A stretch of DNA of 64,000 nucleotides from Pontibacter diazotrophicus (GTDB lineage: Bacteria > Bacteroidota > Bacteroidia > Cytophagales > Hymenobacteraceae). Position 1 is the first letter of the stretch, and every line of letters begins with the position of its first letter. The translations under genes and the position numbers were made by a program. Positions 1-8,856 of this stretch are shown here, piece by piece. The DNA lies in NCBI RefSeq assembly GCF_003367245.1, contig NZ_QRGR01000004.1, positions 186,001-250,000 on the forward strand. Reading direction: 5' to 3'. Below the pieces are notes generated by a model. That model was not told the origin of the DNA. It worked only from the letters and a program-made list of their open reading frames with translations, and made no database searches.

Positions 1-372
1 GCAGCTGAATTTGTAGGTACTATTGAGCAGGTGCCTCCTATTTATTCTGCTGTGCAGGTAGACGGCAAAAGGGCGTATGATCTGGCGCGCAAAGGGAAAT
101 CGGCTGAATTGAAGCCGCGCAGTATCACTATCAAAGCTTTTGATGTTATAGCCATGGAAGGTGCAGAAGTACACTTCCGGGTTGTTTGCAGCAAGGGCAC
201 ATACATTAGAAGCCTTGCACACGATTTGGGGCAGAACTTAGGCTGCGGTGCTCATTTATCATCTCTCGTTCGCACCCGTATAGGAGATTACCTTCTGAAA
301 GACGCCTTAACAATTGAAAACATCCAGGAAATCAGGAAAAAGCAAATAGCAGCGGATGAAAGTAATTCGTGA
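1..372 (+). CDS. truB: tRNA pseudouridine(55) synthase TruB, C-terminal part (cut by window start)
   Basis: The reading frame is open from base 1, so the gene begins upstream of the window; about 123 residues are visible. TruB isomerises U55 to pseudouridine in the T loop of tRNAs. Diagnostic segments are VPPIYSAVQVDGKRAYDLARKG near the start of the visible part and CSKGTYIRSLAHDLG with LVRTRIGDY later, both typical of the TruB family. The catalytic Asp lies in the missing N-terminal part. The end overlaps the start of ribF by 17 bases, the common truB-ribF arrangement, which implies co-transcription. Identification is firm; the start cannot be seen. Confidence 0.93.
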   Translation, partial: AAEFVGTIEQVPPIYSAVQVDGKRAYDLARKGKSAELKPRSITIKAFDVIAMEGAEVHFRVVCSKGTYIRSLAHDLGQNLGCGAHLSSLVRTRIGDYLLKDALTIENIQEIRKKQIAADESNS

Positions 373-1291
373 TATAAACGATTTCCCGCAACTTAGTTAC
401 CCCGTTGTTACCAGCGGCACTTTTGATGGCGTGCATATCGGCCATCAGAAAATCCTGCAACGCGTAAAGGAATGTGCCCGCCAGCATAACGGACAGAGTG
501 TAGTCATCACCTACTGGCCACACCCACGCCTCGTGCTTTTTCCTGAGGATAATGACCTGATGCTGCTTTCCACTATTGAGGAGCGCATCGAGCATCTCCG
601 CGATTTTGGCATCGATTATTTGCTCATCGTGCCTTTCACCAAAGAATTTGCCCGTACCAGCTCCCGGAAATTCATTACAGACGTGCTCGTGCGGACTATC
701 AACACCAAGGTGCTTGTAATTGGTTACGATCATCGTTTTGGCAAGAACCGCGAAGGAAGCTTTGAGAACCTGAAGGCACGCTCCGCACAATATGGGTTTG
801 AGGTAGAGGAAATTCCACGCCAGGATATAGATGATATCGGCGTAAGCTCCACAAAAATACGAAGGGCCTTAGAAGATGGCGACGTAGAGACAGCGAACCG
901 GTATCTTGGCCGCTACTACACGCTCACCTCTACGGTGGTGGAAGGCAATAAATTAGGCCGCACCATTGGCTACCCTACCGCTAACTTAGCACTCCCCGCA
1001 AATCACAAGCTCATACCAGCCAACGGCGTGTATGCTGTATGGGTAAGATTAGGGGAGTCAAAATTTGGTGGCATGATGAATATCGGCCTCCGCCCTACCA
1101 TAGACGGAAAGCAGCTGACGTTGGAGGTGCATATCCTTGACTTTGACCAGGAGATTTACGGCCAGACTTTGACAGTTGAGTTTGTAAAGCTGCTGCGCAA
1201 AGAGCAGAAGTTCGATGGTCTGGATGCACTGAAGACCCAATTGGCAAAAGATAAAGAAGAGACACAGCAGGCACTACGGCTTCAGGAGTAA
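356..1291 (+). CDS. ribF: Bifunctional riboflavin kinase / FAD synthetase RibF
   Basis: This 311-residue protein has the usual length of bacterial RibF, which phosphorylates riboflavin to FMN and then adenylylates FMN to FAD in the cytoplasm. The N-terminal nucleotidyltransferase half shows GTFDGVHIGH (residues 21-30), and the region ending ISSTKIRR-like (GVSSTKIRRAL) is the second adenylyl-transfer motif. The C-terminal flavokinase half has GRTIGYPTANL near residue 205, the substrate and metal-binding motif. The ATG overlaps the end of truB by 17 bases. A hairpin with eight T residues follows the stop, so truB-ribF appears to end a transcript here. Confidence 0.97.
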   Translation: MKVIRDINDFPQLSYPVVTSGTFDGVHIGHQKILQRVKECARQHNGQSVVITYWPHPRLVLFPEDNDLMLLSTIEERIEHLRDFGIDYLLIVPFTKEFARTSSRKFITDVLVRTINTKVLVIGYDHRFGKNREGSFENLKARSAQYGFEVEEIPRQDIDDIGVSSTKIRRALEDGDVETANRYLGRYYTLTSTVVEGNKLGRTIGYPTANLALPANHKLIPANGVYAVWVRLGESKFGGMMNIGLRPTIDGKQLTLEVHILDFDQEIYGQTLTVEFVKLLRKEQKFDGLDALKTQLAKDKEETQQALRLQE

Positions 1292-1317
1292 ATTTTATAA
1301 GTTGACTTATAACAGAG

Positions 1318-1347
1318 GGCGGCCACATAGATGGTCGCCTTTTTTTT
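1318..1347 (+). terminator. Rho-independent terminator after ribF
   Basis: GGCGGCCA (1318-1325) pairs with TGGTCGCC (1332-1339) with one G-U pair and a six-base loop. A run of eight T follows at 1340-1347. It lies 26 bases after the ribF stop on the same strand. Confidence 0.8.
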
Positions 1348-1527
1348 GCGAATAGCATCAGAAAAGGGTTAAATAAATCGGCTGAAAGAAGCACAGCAGC
1401 CGTATAGTAAAACTTTCATGTTGCTGCTGTAGCAGTTAAAAAAAGGCTACCGCCACCTGAAGTTGCACAAGATGTGCATCTCGCAGCAAGCACCTGAAAA
1501 GAACGACCAATACCTTTAACCCTTTCC

Positions 1528-3408
1528 ATGAAGGAAACCTTACTTATTTACGACCCACAGGAACAGCAAACTGTAAACAATAAAATCATACCTGCACTGG
1601 AAGCCTTCAGCCTGAAGCTGATACCTTTTGATAAGAACAGGGCCAGCATTGCACCTGAAAGCAATATCATCACCTACCTGAGCGATGAACAGTTAGGAGA
1701 GTTGGTTTCAGGCATAATGGGAAGTAAATGCACCCTGGCCTTCCTGCCTCATTTTGGCATGAAGGAGGCACGGCAAGGCTACGGCATTGCAGACAGTTTA
1801 CCGCAGGCTGTGGAAGACATTGAGAAGGCAAAGAAAGGTATCGAGGCTGATTTGCTTTTATGCAATGGTCGCCCTGTATTCAACCGGGTAGTTATAGGCA
1901 GCAGTCTGAGCCTGATGTCCGGCAGCGTCTCTAAAAACAGTATAACGGCGTTCTTTGAAAAACTGACAGGTATTTTCAAAGGAGGTAAAGCCCTCATTCC
2001 GCGCCCATTCACTATCATCACAGAAGATAAGCCACCATTAACAACAGCAGCTATTGGCATTATAGCGGTATTACACAGCAAAAGCACATTCCTCTCCCGC
2101 ACGCTATTTAGCCGTTCCTTTATCAACGACGGTAGAATGCATGGACTCATATTGGCACCGAGAAGCATAATGGGCTTACTAAGGTTTTATATAAAGTCTC
2201 TGTTCCAAAGAAAAAATAATCAAAAACTGCCTTCCTTTATCGGTCACATCAAGGCGAGGTCAATTATCATCAATGTTTCTGAGCCAGTTGATTTTTCCCT
2301 GGACAATACTCTAATGAGCGCGAAGGGGATTGAACTCCTGGTAAGTGAAGACGCCTTTATGGTGATTCCGGGACGCTATCTGAACGTGGATGAGCACGCA
2401 GGAGAACCTAGTGAAATGTACCGCATTAACCGGCTGCCGAAAGGAGAAGCCTATCTGCAGGAAATAGTCGGTAAACCCCTATCGCTGCTATACCATGCAT
2501 CCACTGAAGAATTTAAGGACCTGTTTAAGGTTCTCCGTGATAATTCAAAAGTGAACAGCTCCTATTTAACATTGATGGTTTTATCAACGTTGCTGGCAAC
2601 ATTAGGGCTGTTCTCTAACTCATCACCCGTTATAATTGGCGCTATGATCCTGGCTCCTTTAATGGCACCTATCATTTCTCTTTCAATGGGAGTGCTGCGT
2701 CAGGAGAAAAAATTAATGATAAACAGTGCAAAAACAATAGGCTATGGCCTGTTGCTGAGTTACCTGGCAGCTATTTTCCTCACGTTGCTCACCCCATTGC
2801 ACACATTGAACGAAGAAATAACAGCCCGCATCAGGCCTAACCTGCTGGACCTCGGAGTGGCTATTGTATCAGGTATAGCCGGTGCCTACGCACACGCTCG
2901 TGAGGAAGTAGCCAAAACACTCGCAGGTGTTGCCATTGCAGTAGCTTTGGTTCCGCCGCTGGCAGTGTCTGGTATTGGCATTGGCTGGGGCGAATGGCAG
3001 GTGTTTTTCGGTGCCATGCTGCTGTTCCTTACAAACCTGGCTGGTATAGTGTTAGCCGGAGCTATCACTTTTATGCTGTTAGGTTTCAGCCCGTTTCAAC
3101 TGGCCCGCAAAGGGCTGTTTGTGTCCCTGACACTGGTGGCACTAATCAGCTTTCCCTTAGGTCTTGGATTTAATACTATGGTGCGGGAGCGCCAGATTGC
3201 GCAAGCCCTTACCGAATACCAGGTAGGTGATATTACTATAAGAGACGTTACGGTGATACAAGGCACAAAACCGATGTTGATCAGTGTTAAACTGGTGGCA
3301 CAGGAGCCGGTTACCACCGAAGACCTGGAAAGGGTAAAACAGGCTATTCAGAGTAAAATTAACCAGGAGGAAGTTCAACTTGAAATACTTGTTAGCATTC
3401 GCCGCTAA
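1528..3408 (+). CDS. TIGR00341/DUF389 membrane protein with an N-terminal lipid-kinase-like region
   Basis: The protein has 626 residues. From about residue 340 to 535 it is strongly hydrophobic, with several membrane segments and the DUF389 signature SSPVIIGAMILAPLMAPI, then a soluble tail of about 75 residues. This half matches the TIGR00341/DUF389 family, whose function is not established. The first 300 residues resemble the fold of diacylglycerol/NAD kinases: the stretch ILAPRSIMGLLRFYIKSL followed by VDFSLDNTLMSAKGIELLV and FMVIPG is like the C-terminal beta-sandwich of lipid kinases. The GGDGT nucleotide motif of active kinases is not visible and the usual DGE is replaced by DNT, so activity is doubtful. 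It stands alone between two intergenic gaps. Membrane location is firm; any substrate is unknown. Confidence 0.82.
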   Translation: MKETLLIYDPQEQQTVNNKIIPALEAFSLKLIPFDKNRASIAPESNIITYLSDEQLGELVSGIMGSKCTLAFLPHFGMKEARQGYGIADSLPQAVEDIEKAKKGIEADLLLCNGRPVFNRVVIGSSLSLMSGSVSKNSITAFFEKLTGIFKGGKALIPRPFTIITEDKPPLTTAAIGIIAVLHSKSTFLSRTLFSRSFINDGRMHGLILAPRSIMGLLRFYIKSLFQRKNNQKLPSFIGHIKARSIIINVSEPVDFSLDNTLMSAKGIELLVSEDAFMVIPGRYLNVDEHAGEPSEMYRINRLPKGEAYLQEIVGKPLSLLYHASTEEFKDLFKVLRDNSKVNSSYLTLMVLSTLLATLGLFSNSSPVIIGAMILAPLMAPIISLSMGVLRQEKKLMINSAKTIGYGLLLSYLAAIFLTLLTPLHTLNEEITARIRPNLLDLGVAIVSGIAGAYAHAREEVAKTLAGVAIAVALVPPLAVSGIGIGWGEWQVFFGAMLLFLTNLAGIVLAGAITFMLLGFSPFQLARKGLFVSLTLVALISFPLGLGFNTMVRERQIAQALTEYQVGDITIRDVTVIQGTKPMLISVKLVAQEPVTTEDLERVKQAIQSKINQEEVQLEILVSIRR

Positions 3409-3609
3409 GTATAACAGCAAAAAGTTGTAAAGGAAACAGCTAGAGCTACTTTACAGCTGCATTCTTCAGTCTCCATACTCATCCTTAAGCAATGCATAAA
3501 CAGATTTCACCTGATACAAAACCTATTCCACTTAAAAAACGAAGTACTATATGTTTCATATGGCTTTTTTTATATATAAATTACCTTCAACAACCACTGC
3601 TTTCAAACC

Positions 3610-4308
3610 ATGATAAATAAAACAGTAGAAAATGCGCGGCAGGCGCTGCAAGGCGTGCAGGATGGGATGACGCTCATGTTGGGTGGCTTTGGCCTTTGTG
3701 GCATTCCGGAAAACTCGATTCAGGAGTTGCTCCGCCTGGGTGTAAAAAACCTTACCTGTATTTCTAATAATGCCGGTGTAGATGACTTCGGCATAGGTCT
3801 GTTGCTCCAGCAGCATCAGGTTAAAAAGATGATATCAAGCTATGTCGGCGAAAATGCCGAGTTCGAACGTCAGCTTTTATCTGGCGAACTGGAGGTAGAT
3901 CTGATTCCTCAGGGAACACTGGCAGAACGTATTCGTGCCGGTGGTGCTGGTATCCCAGCTTTCTTCACTCCTGCCGGATTCGGCACAGAAGTAGGCGAAG
4001 GCAAGGAAACAAGGGAGTTCGATGGTAAAATGTACCTGATGGAGAGTTGGCTGCGGGCTGATTTTTCTTTTGTAAAAGCATGGAAGGGAGATACCGCCGG
4101 TAACCTGATTTATAAAGGCACAGCCCGCAACTTTAACCCTATGATGGCCACCGCCGGCAAAATAACAGTAGCAGAAGTGGAAGAACTGGTGCCTGCCGGT
4201 GAACTTGACCCGAACATGATTCATACACCCGGCATCTTTGTACAGCGCATCTTCGAGGGTAAGAATTATGAGAAACGCATTGAACAACGTACAGTCAGAA
4301 CTGCTTAA
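3610..4308 (+). CDS. scoA: 3-oxoacid CoA-transferase subunit A
   Basis: This 232-residue protein is the alpha subunit of a succinyl-CoA:3-ketoacid CoA-transferase, which moves CoA between succinyl-CoA and acetoacetate-type acids. Family landmarks are [13 protein letters not shown] (residues 25-37), [35 protein letters not shown] and [17 protein letters not shown], and the end [10 protein letters not shown] is also conserved. Length matches the bacterial ScoA subunit. It is 17 bases upstream of the beta subunit, so the two are surely co-translated. The pair serves ketone-body or branched-chain acid use; exact acid specificity cannot be read from sequence. Confidence 0.95.
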   Translation: MINKTVENARQALQGVQDGMTLMLGGFGLCGIPENSIQELLRLGVKNLTCISNNAGVDDFGIGLLLQQHQVKKMISSYVGENAEFERQLLSGELEVDLIPQGTLAERIRAGGAGIPAFFTPAGFGTEVGEGKETREFDGKMYLMESWLRADFSFVKAWKGDTAGNLIYKGTARNFNPMMATAGKITVAEVEELVPAGELDPNMIHTPGIFVQRIFEGKNYEKRIEQRTVRTA

Positions 4309-4325
4309 TTCAGAAAAGAAAAATT

Positions 4326-4982
4326 ATGGGTTTAGATAAACACGGAATTGCAAAACGCATCGCAAAAGAGGTAAAGAACGGCATGTACGTAAACCTGGGT
4401 ATTGGTATACCGACATTGGTGGCCAATTATCTGCCTGAAGGCATTGAGGTTGTGCTGCAGTCAGAAAACGGGTTGCTAGGGATGGGGCCCTTCCCTACTG
4501 AAGAGCAGGTGGATGCAGACATGATAAACGCAGGGAAACAAACTATCACCACCCTGCCCGGATCAGCCATCTTTAATTCGGCGGAAAGTTTTGCCATGAT
4601 ACGGGGTGAGCACGTAGATTTAACTATTCTTGGAGCCATGGAGGTATCAGAAAAAGGCGATATTGCCAACTGGAAAATACCGGGAAAGATGGTGAAAGGC
4701 ATGGGCGGTGCCATGGACCTGGTAGCATCGGCCAAAAACATTATCGTGGCCATGCAGCATACTGCCCGCGATGGCTCCTCCAAGTTGCTGAAAGAGTGTA
4801 CGCTGCCGATAACCGGCGTGGACTGTGTAAAGAAAATAGTGACCGATTTAGCCGTTTTAGAAGTAGTAGACGGTGGTTTTAAACTGCTGGAACGCGCGCC
4901 GGGCGTGAGTGTGGAAGACATAAAAGCTGCCACAGCCGGTAATCTCATCATAGAGGGCGATGTTCCGGAGATACAGGTATAG
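4326..4982 (+). CDS. scoB: 3-oxoacid CoA-transferase subunit B
   Basis: The 218-residue beta subunit of the same CoA-transferase. It carries the catalytic glutamate motif SENGLLGMGP; the Glu that forms the glutamyl-CoA thioester is residue 47. GIGIPTLVANYLP and the block MVKGMGGAMDLV are also typical. The gene starts 17 bases after scoA, and a clear hairpin terminator lies about 30 bases past the stop, making a two-gene operon. Confidence 0.96.
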   Translation: MGLDKHGIAKRIAKEVKNGMYVNLGIGIPTLVANYLPEGIEVVLQSENGLLGMGPFPTEEQVDADMINAGKQTITTLPGSAIFNSAESFAMIRGEHVDLTILGAMEVSEKGDIANWKIPGKMVKGMGGAMDLVASAKNIIVAMQHTARDGSSKLLKECTLPITGVDCVKKIVTDLAVLEVVDGGFKLLERAPGVSVEDIKAATAGNLIIEGDVPEIQV

Positions 4983-5010
4983 CTAATCCCTACAAATGCA
5001 ATACATCAGA

Positions 5011-5039
5011 AAGCGCAGCCAAAACCTGCGCTTTTTTGT
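5011..5039 (+). terminator. Rho-independent terminator after scoB
   Basis: AAGCGCAG (5011-5018) pairs with CTGCGCTT (5026-5033), with a seven-base loop, and the T run 5032-5037 follows. It closes the scoAB operon. It also overlaps the first ATG of the longest downstream frame, which argues that the downstream gene starts later. Confidence 0.85.
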
Positions 5040-5152
5040 TTAATTTTACATGCCGGTTTATTGCATTATGTATTGCTACGATTATATTATATCAAAACTA
5101 TACTTGCTGCACGTATACAGGTAATACAAGTAAAAGAGACATAATCCCACAC

Positions 5153-6703
5153 ATGAGCGAAAAAAACGAAACAAGTTCAGAACATAAATTGCTGCTCCGC
5201 CAGTTGGAGCTCAAAGATTACAAAGAAGTTAAAGAAATCATGAACCTGGTGTACCGCAACATAGACGGTGCCTGGACACGCAAAGAGTTCTCTAACCTGT
5301 TAAAGCAGTTTCCGGACGGACAGATATGTATTGAAGATAACGGAACTGTTGTAGCAGCAGCCCTAAGCTTAATTATAGATTACGACAAGTACGGCGACAA
5401 ACACACCTATGAGCAAATCATAGATAATGGTACTTTCAAATCACATGATCCGGAGGGCGCAACGCTCTATGGTATTGATGTTTTTGTTCACCCTGAATAC
5501 CGTAACATGCGCTTAGGCCGTCGTTTATATGATGCCCGTAAGGAAATCTGCGAGAACCTGAACCTGCGCGGTATCATAGCCGGAGGCCGAATACCTGGAT
5601 ACAAAGACTATGCTGATAAACTGACACCAGCTAAGTACATTGAGATGGTGCGCAACAAAGAATTGTCTGACCCTGTGCTCTCTTTCCAGCTCAGCAACGG
5701 CTTTCATGTGCGTAAGATTCTGAAAAACTACCTGCCTGATGACAAAGAATCACGTTCCTATGCCACCCTCCTGGAGTGGATCAACGTGTATTATGAGGAG
5801 AAGGAAGAGATTATAGGTGGCCGGAAAACCGTGGTGCGCATTGGTATTGTGCAGTGGCAAATGCGTGCTGTAAAAGACCTGGAGGACTTTATGCAGCAGG
5901 TAGAGTTCTTTGTTGATACTGTGAGCTCCTATAAATCGGACATTGTGGTATTCCCTGAGTTCTTCAATGCCCCATTAATGGCCTTAACAAATGAGGAATC
6001 GCCATCGGAGGCTATCCGAAGCATGGCAGAATACACCGAAGAAATCCGGGAGCGCATGATTCACCTGGCGCTGTCTTACAACATCAACATCATTTCCGGC
6101 AGTATGCCGGAGTATTACGACAACAAGCTTTATAACGTAAGCTACCTCTGCCGCCGCGATGGCACCTACGATGGCCAATACAAACTGCACGTAACGCCAG
6201 ATGAATCGCATTACTGGGGTATGCGCGGTGGCCATAAGCTTAAGATATTCGATACAGACATCGGGAAAATCGGTATTCTGATTTGCTATGACGTGGAGTT
6301 TCCGGAGTTAGCCCGTATGCTGTCTGACATGGACATGAAGATCCTGTTCGTACCTTTCTGGACCGACACAAAGAACGCTTACCTGCGGGTGCGCCTTTGC
6401 TCCCAGGCCCGTGCCATCGAGAACGAGTGTTATGTGGCTATTACGGGTAGCGTCGGTAACCTGCCAAAAGTGGAGAACATGGATATTCAATACTCCCAGT
6501 CAGCCGTCTTCTCCCCTTCTGACTTCGCTTTCCCACACGATGCGGTTATTGCCGAGGCCACGCCAAATACAGAGATGACCCTGATCGCCGACCTCGACCT
6601 GGACCTGCTGAAAGACCTGAATGCCGCCGGAAGCGTCCGTAACCTGAAAGACCGCCGCAAGGATTTGTATAATCTGAGCTGGGTGACAAGGAAGGAAGAG
6701 TAG
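5153..6703 (+). CDS. GNAT acetyltransferase - carbon-nitrogen hydrolase (nitrilase) fusion protein
   Basis: With the start at 5153 the protein has 516 residues. Residues about 10-190 form a GNAT-like domain (VHPEYRNMRLGRRLYDARKE is the acetyl-CoA loop). Residues about 228-510 form a nitrilase-superfamily amidohydrolase with the Glu-Lys-Cys triad visible: E269 in VVFPEFF, K344 in GQYKLHV and C378 in LICYDVEFPE. This GNAT-nitrilase architecture is a known family whose substrate is not defined, as in Bacillus YhcX. A longer frame from 5036 would add 39 residues, but that ATG lies in the scoB terminator, so 5153 is preferred. A strong hairpin follows the gene. Confidence 0.9.
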   Translation: MSEKNETSSEHKLLLRQLELKDYKEVKEIMNLVYRNIDGAWTRKEFSNLLKQFPDGQICIEDNGTVVAAALSLIIDYDKYGDKHTYEQIIDNGTFKSHDPEGATLYGIDVFVHPEYRNMRLGRRLYDARKEICENLNLRGIIAGGRIPGYKDYADKLTPAKYIEMVRNKELSDPVLSFQLSNGFHVRKILKNYLPDDKESRSYATLLEWINVYYEEKEEIIGGRKTVVRIGIVQWQMRAVKDLEDFMQQVEFFVDTVSSYKSDIVVFPEFFNAPLMALTNEESPSEAIRSMAEYTEEIRERMIHLALSYNINIISGSMPEYYDNKLYNVSYLCRRDGTYDGQYKLHVTPDESHYWGMRGGHKLKIFDTDIGKIGILICYDVEFPELARMLSDMDMKILFVPFWTDTKNAYLRVRLCSQARAIENECYVAITGSVGNLPKVENMDIQYSQSAVFSPSDFAFPHDAVIAEATPNTEMTLIADLDLDLLKDLNAAGSVRNLKDRRKDLYNLSWVTRKEE

Positions 6704-6721
6704 ATGATTAAGTTGTAAATT

Positions 6722-6760
6722 AAATAAGCCGCTGCCTGAAAAGACAGCGGCTTATTTGTT
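6722..6760 (+). terminator. Rho-independent terminator, possibly bidirectional
   Basis: AAATAAGCCGCTG (6722-6734) and CAGCGGCTTATTT (6745-6757) form a perfect 13-bp stem with a ten-base loop. It sits between two convergent genes, ending the GNAT-nitrilase gene on + and possibly the T9SS gene on -. The core AAGCCGCTG/CAGCGGCTT recurs in the hairpin at 24775-24830. Confidence 0.85.
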
Positions 6761-6804
6761 AAATCAAAGATTCAGCCGGATAAAAGAAGTCAGCTAAACT
6801 TACC

Positions 6805-8442
6805 TCAGATTTTGATAAATTTTTTAAGGTAGCGTTTATCGTTCTGAACTAGTTCCAGCACATAAAGACCGTTTTGTAGCATAGATATATCGAAGGTCTT
6901 GGTTAGGCTTTGTGGTTGAAAAACAGAATCTAATAGTGTTTTGACTTTCACTCCTCTAGCATCATATAAATTCACAATCACGTTCGATGCTGTACCGATT
7001 GTAAATTGGACATCTACAGTTAAAGACGCAGGCACTGGTGAAACTTTAAAGCCAGCATCACCAGTTGTCATACTCCTGTTGCCCGCAAATGCATTCGGGC
7101 TAATACCATTGGGCGCAGATCCATCGGCAGGAAAAATAGGTTGATCCAGGTTGAAATGCATTTTTGTGATGGTGCCATTACCTGTTGCCCCCAGCACATA
7201 AAATTCTTCTATATCTATTTCTGTGTTGGATGTTCCCTCCCTGTCAAGGAATACAGGATACCTGAGTGTAGAACTGCTCCAGTTATCAGCAGCATAAAAA
7301 GGTACCCTGGCTGACCAATTGATCAAATCCTTTGAAAATCGAAACGCTGCTTTGATGGTATGGTCCCCGCCTCCCATAATGTATTCCTCCACTCCTATAA
7401 ATTCGTCTGTACCTTTTATTTTAGCCACTGAAAACCTGATGGTGTTACGGCCGGGTGGAAAAACCGGGGTATTTCGGGGGCCCTGCTTCTTAAAGTAATC
7501 AGAAGCGCGCTCTTTTGAAAAGCCTTCCGGAAGTGCTGGTACCCAGCCGCTTTTCGACCACGATTCGTATTTAGCAGGTGTTAGCAAATCAGGAACGTGT
7601 GCCCGAATCAGCTTCACTCCTCCTTTTCCATCATGCGATTCGTCAATCACAAAAATGTATAAGTAATCGCCCTGTATGATGGAGGAAGGATGCCTTAGTC
7701 CTTTAGACGCCTGCGTACCGTCTGCATTTAAATAACCAGCAGATGGCCATGCTATAGGACCAATGTCATTCAGATAGGCGCTGCCCCACTCATTTTCCTT
7801 GCTATAAGAAACCCAGTTGCCATTCAAAAAACCAAAATAAGATTTCCAACTATCCTTGTAGGGTTTTCCTCCGGAGTATGTGCTGTTATCATTTTCGTTG
7901 ATAATAAAGTCAGGCCTTACAGAGTTTTGATAGAGGTACTCAGCAATTTTCTCATTCTTATTTTCTCCATGGCTTAAGGCAAATAAAATCTGCTGCCCAG
8001 AAGGTGTATGATTTACGACATGCGCTGAAAAAATGCCATTGTAATTCCTTCTCCAGTGATAGTTCTCCCATTCCCGATGATACTGGTACGCTTGATTCTG
8101 AAGGTGATTTGGATCAAAAAACCGGCCCCACCAATGTGATGAAGCTGTTATCCATTGAGGTTTATTTCCTAACCAGCTACCAACATGCAGTACGTCATCT
8201 TTGGGCTTTCCTATAGATTCGGTGCTGTTCCACATAGTGGAAAAATAAGTAGTGAAAATGTACTGATACGACTCACCCTTAATAATCAATGGAGGCGCTT
8301 CATTCCAGAATACGGGAGATGCATCTGTCTTGATAAATTTTGTATGATAAACATTTAAAGAATACTCGTTCAGATCCAACGATTGAGAAAAAGTAAACCT
8401 GACAAAAAACAAAAAACATATTACCAGTAAATATTTCCTCAT
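6805..8442 (-). CDS. Secreted protein with T9SS type A sorting domain, possible beta-propeller
   Basis: The 545-residue product begins with a signal peptide (MRKYLLVICFLFFVRFTFSQ, probable cleavage after Ser-19). The last 80 residues (from FKVSPVPASLTVDVQF to YLKKFIKI) match the T9SS type A C-terminal sorting domain, including the GLYVLEL strand and a basic end, so export across the outer membrane and surface attachment or release is predicted. The middle is rich in aromatic and Trp residues, and has motifs such as AFRFSKDLINWSARVPFY and LRYPVFLDREG like those in beta-propeller glycoside-hydrolase (GH43-like) proteins. No catalytic residues could be assigned. It is a lone gene at the edge of the polysaccharide region, which fits a role in glycan binding or cleavage, but that is only inference. 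Confidence 0.82.
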   Translation of the reverse strand: MRKYLLVICFLFFVRFTFSQSLDLNEYSLNVYHTKFIKTDASPVFWNEAPPLIIKGESYQYIFTTYFSTMWNSTESIGKPKDDVLHVGSWLGNKPQWITASSHWWGRFFDPNHLQNQAYQYHREWENYHWRRNYNGIFSAHVVNHTPSGQQILFALSHGENKNEKIAEYLYQNSVRPDFIINENDNSTYSGGKPYKDSWKSYFGFLNGNWVSYSKENEWGSAYLNDIGPIAWPSAGYLNADGTQASKGLRHPSSIIQGDYLYIFVIDESHDGKGGVKLIRAHVPDLLTPAKYESWSKSGWVPALPEGFSKERASDYFKKQGPRNTPVFPPGRNTIRFSVAKIKGTDEFIGVEEYIMGGGDHTIKAAFRFSKDLINWSARVPFYAADNWSSSTLRYPVFLDREGTSNTEIDIEEFYVLGATGNGTITKMHFNLDQPIFPADGSAPNGISPNAFAGNRSMTTGDAGFKVSPVPASLTVDVQFTIGTASNVIVNLYDARGVKVKTLLDSVFQPQSLTKTFDISMLQNGLYVLELVQNDKRYLKKFIKI

Positions 8443-8856
8443 ACACCTCTTGCTTTTGTTAAAAAAATAATTAGGGCAATTTGAGGCTATATACAGTATT
8501 TATATTCTTAGGGTTTAAGCTGAACGGATTTTAGCAGACGCAATTTACTTATGAAACGAACGCTGCATTTATTCCCAGTGCGCATAAAGTTGTATATCAA
8601 ACATTTACCCATGGTGCTTTAACGCTTGGTGCTTATAGCTACAGATAGAATTAACGCGCAATAAAAGAATTATATGCAATACGAACACCAATATGCCGCT
8701 GCATGTAATACCGCACTTATGCTGGTGGAATAGTATGAAATAAATTATAAAGCTATTGCTGGAAAAACTGTAGCCAACTACCTGATTTGCCCTTAAATAG
8801 TTCTTTCAGAAGCCGGAATTAAATGTAAATTTGCGCTCCTTCATATTATTATATTC
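8443..8856. other. Intergenic region between divergent genes
   Basis: There are 414 bases between the start of the T9SS protein gene (minus) and the O-antigen-ligase-like gene (plus). Apart from the promoter-like box at 8826-8833 on +, I see no gene, repeat or strong hairpin. Divergent promoters should lie here. Confidence 0.6.
8826..8833 (+). promoter_or_regulatory. Probable -7 box (TAAATTTG) for the Wzy/WaaL-like gene
   Basis: TAAATTTG fits the Bacteroidota -7 consensus TAnnTTTG. It lies 24 bases before the ATG at 8857. A weak TTTC about 19 bases upstream could be the -33 element. Confidence 0.4.

Noticed and set aside
332..790. Minus-strand frame of 152 codons within ribF
   Set aside because: Shadow of ribF; no family resemblance.
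4427..4951. Minus-strand frame of 174 codons inside scoB
   Set aside because: Shadow of scoB; Ser/Thr/Pro-rich translation without a domain.
5036..5152. N-terminal extension of the GNAT-nitrilase protein, looking like a signal sequence
   Set aside because: The ATG lies in the T run of the scoB terminator, and the extension is not part of either domain. The ATG at 5153 fits better.
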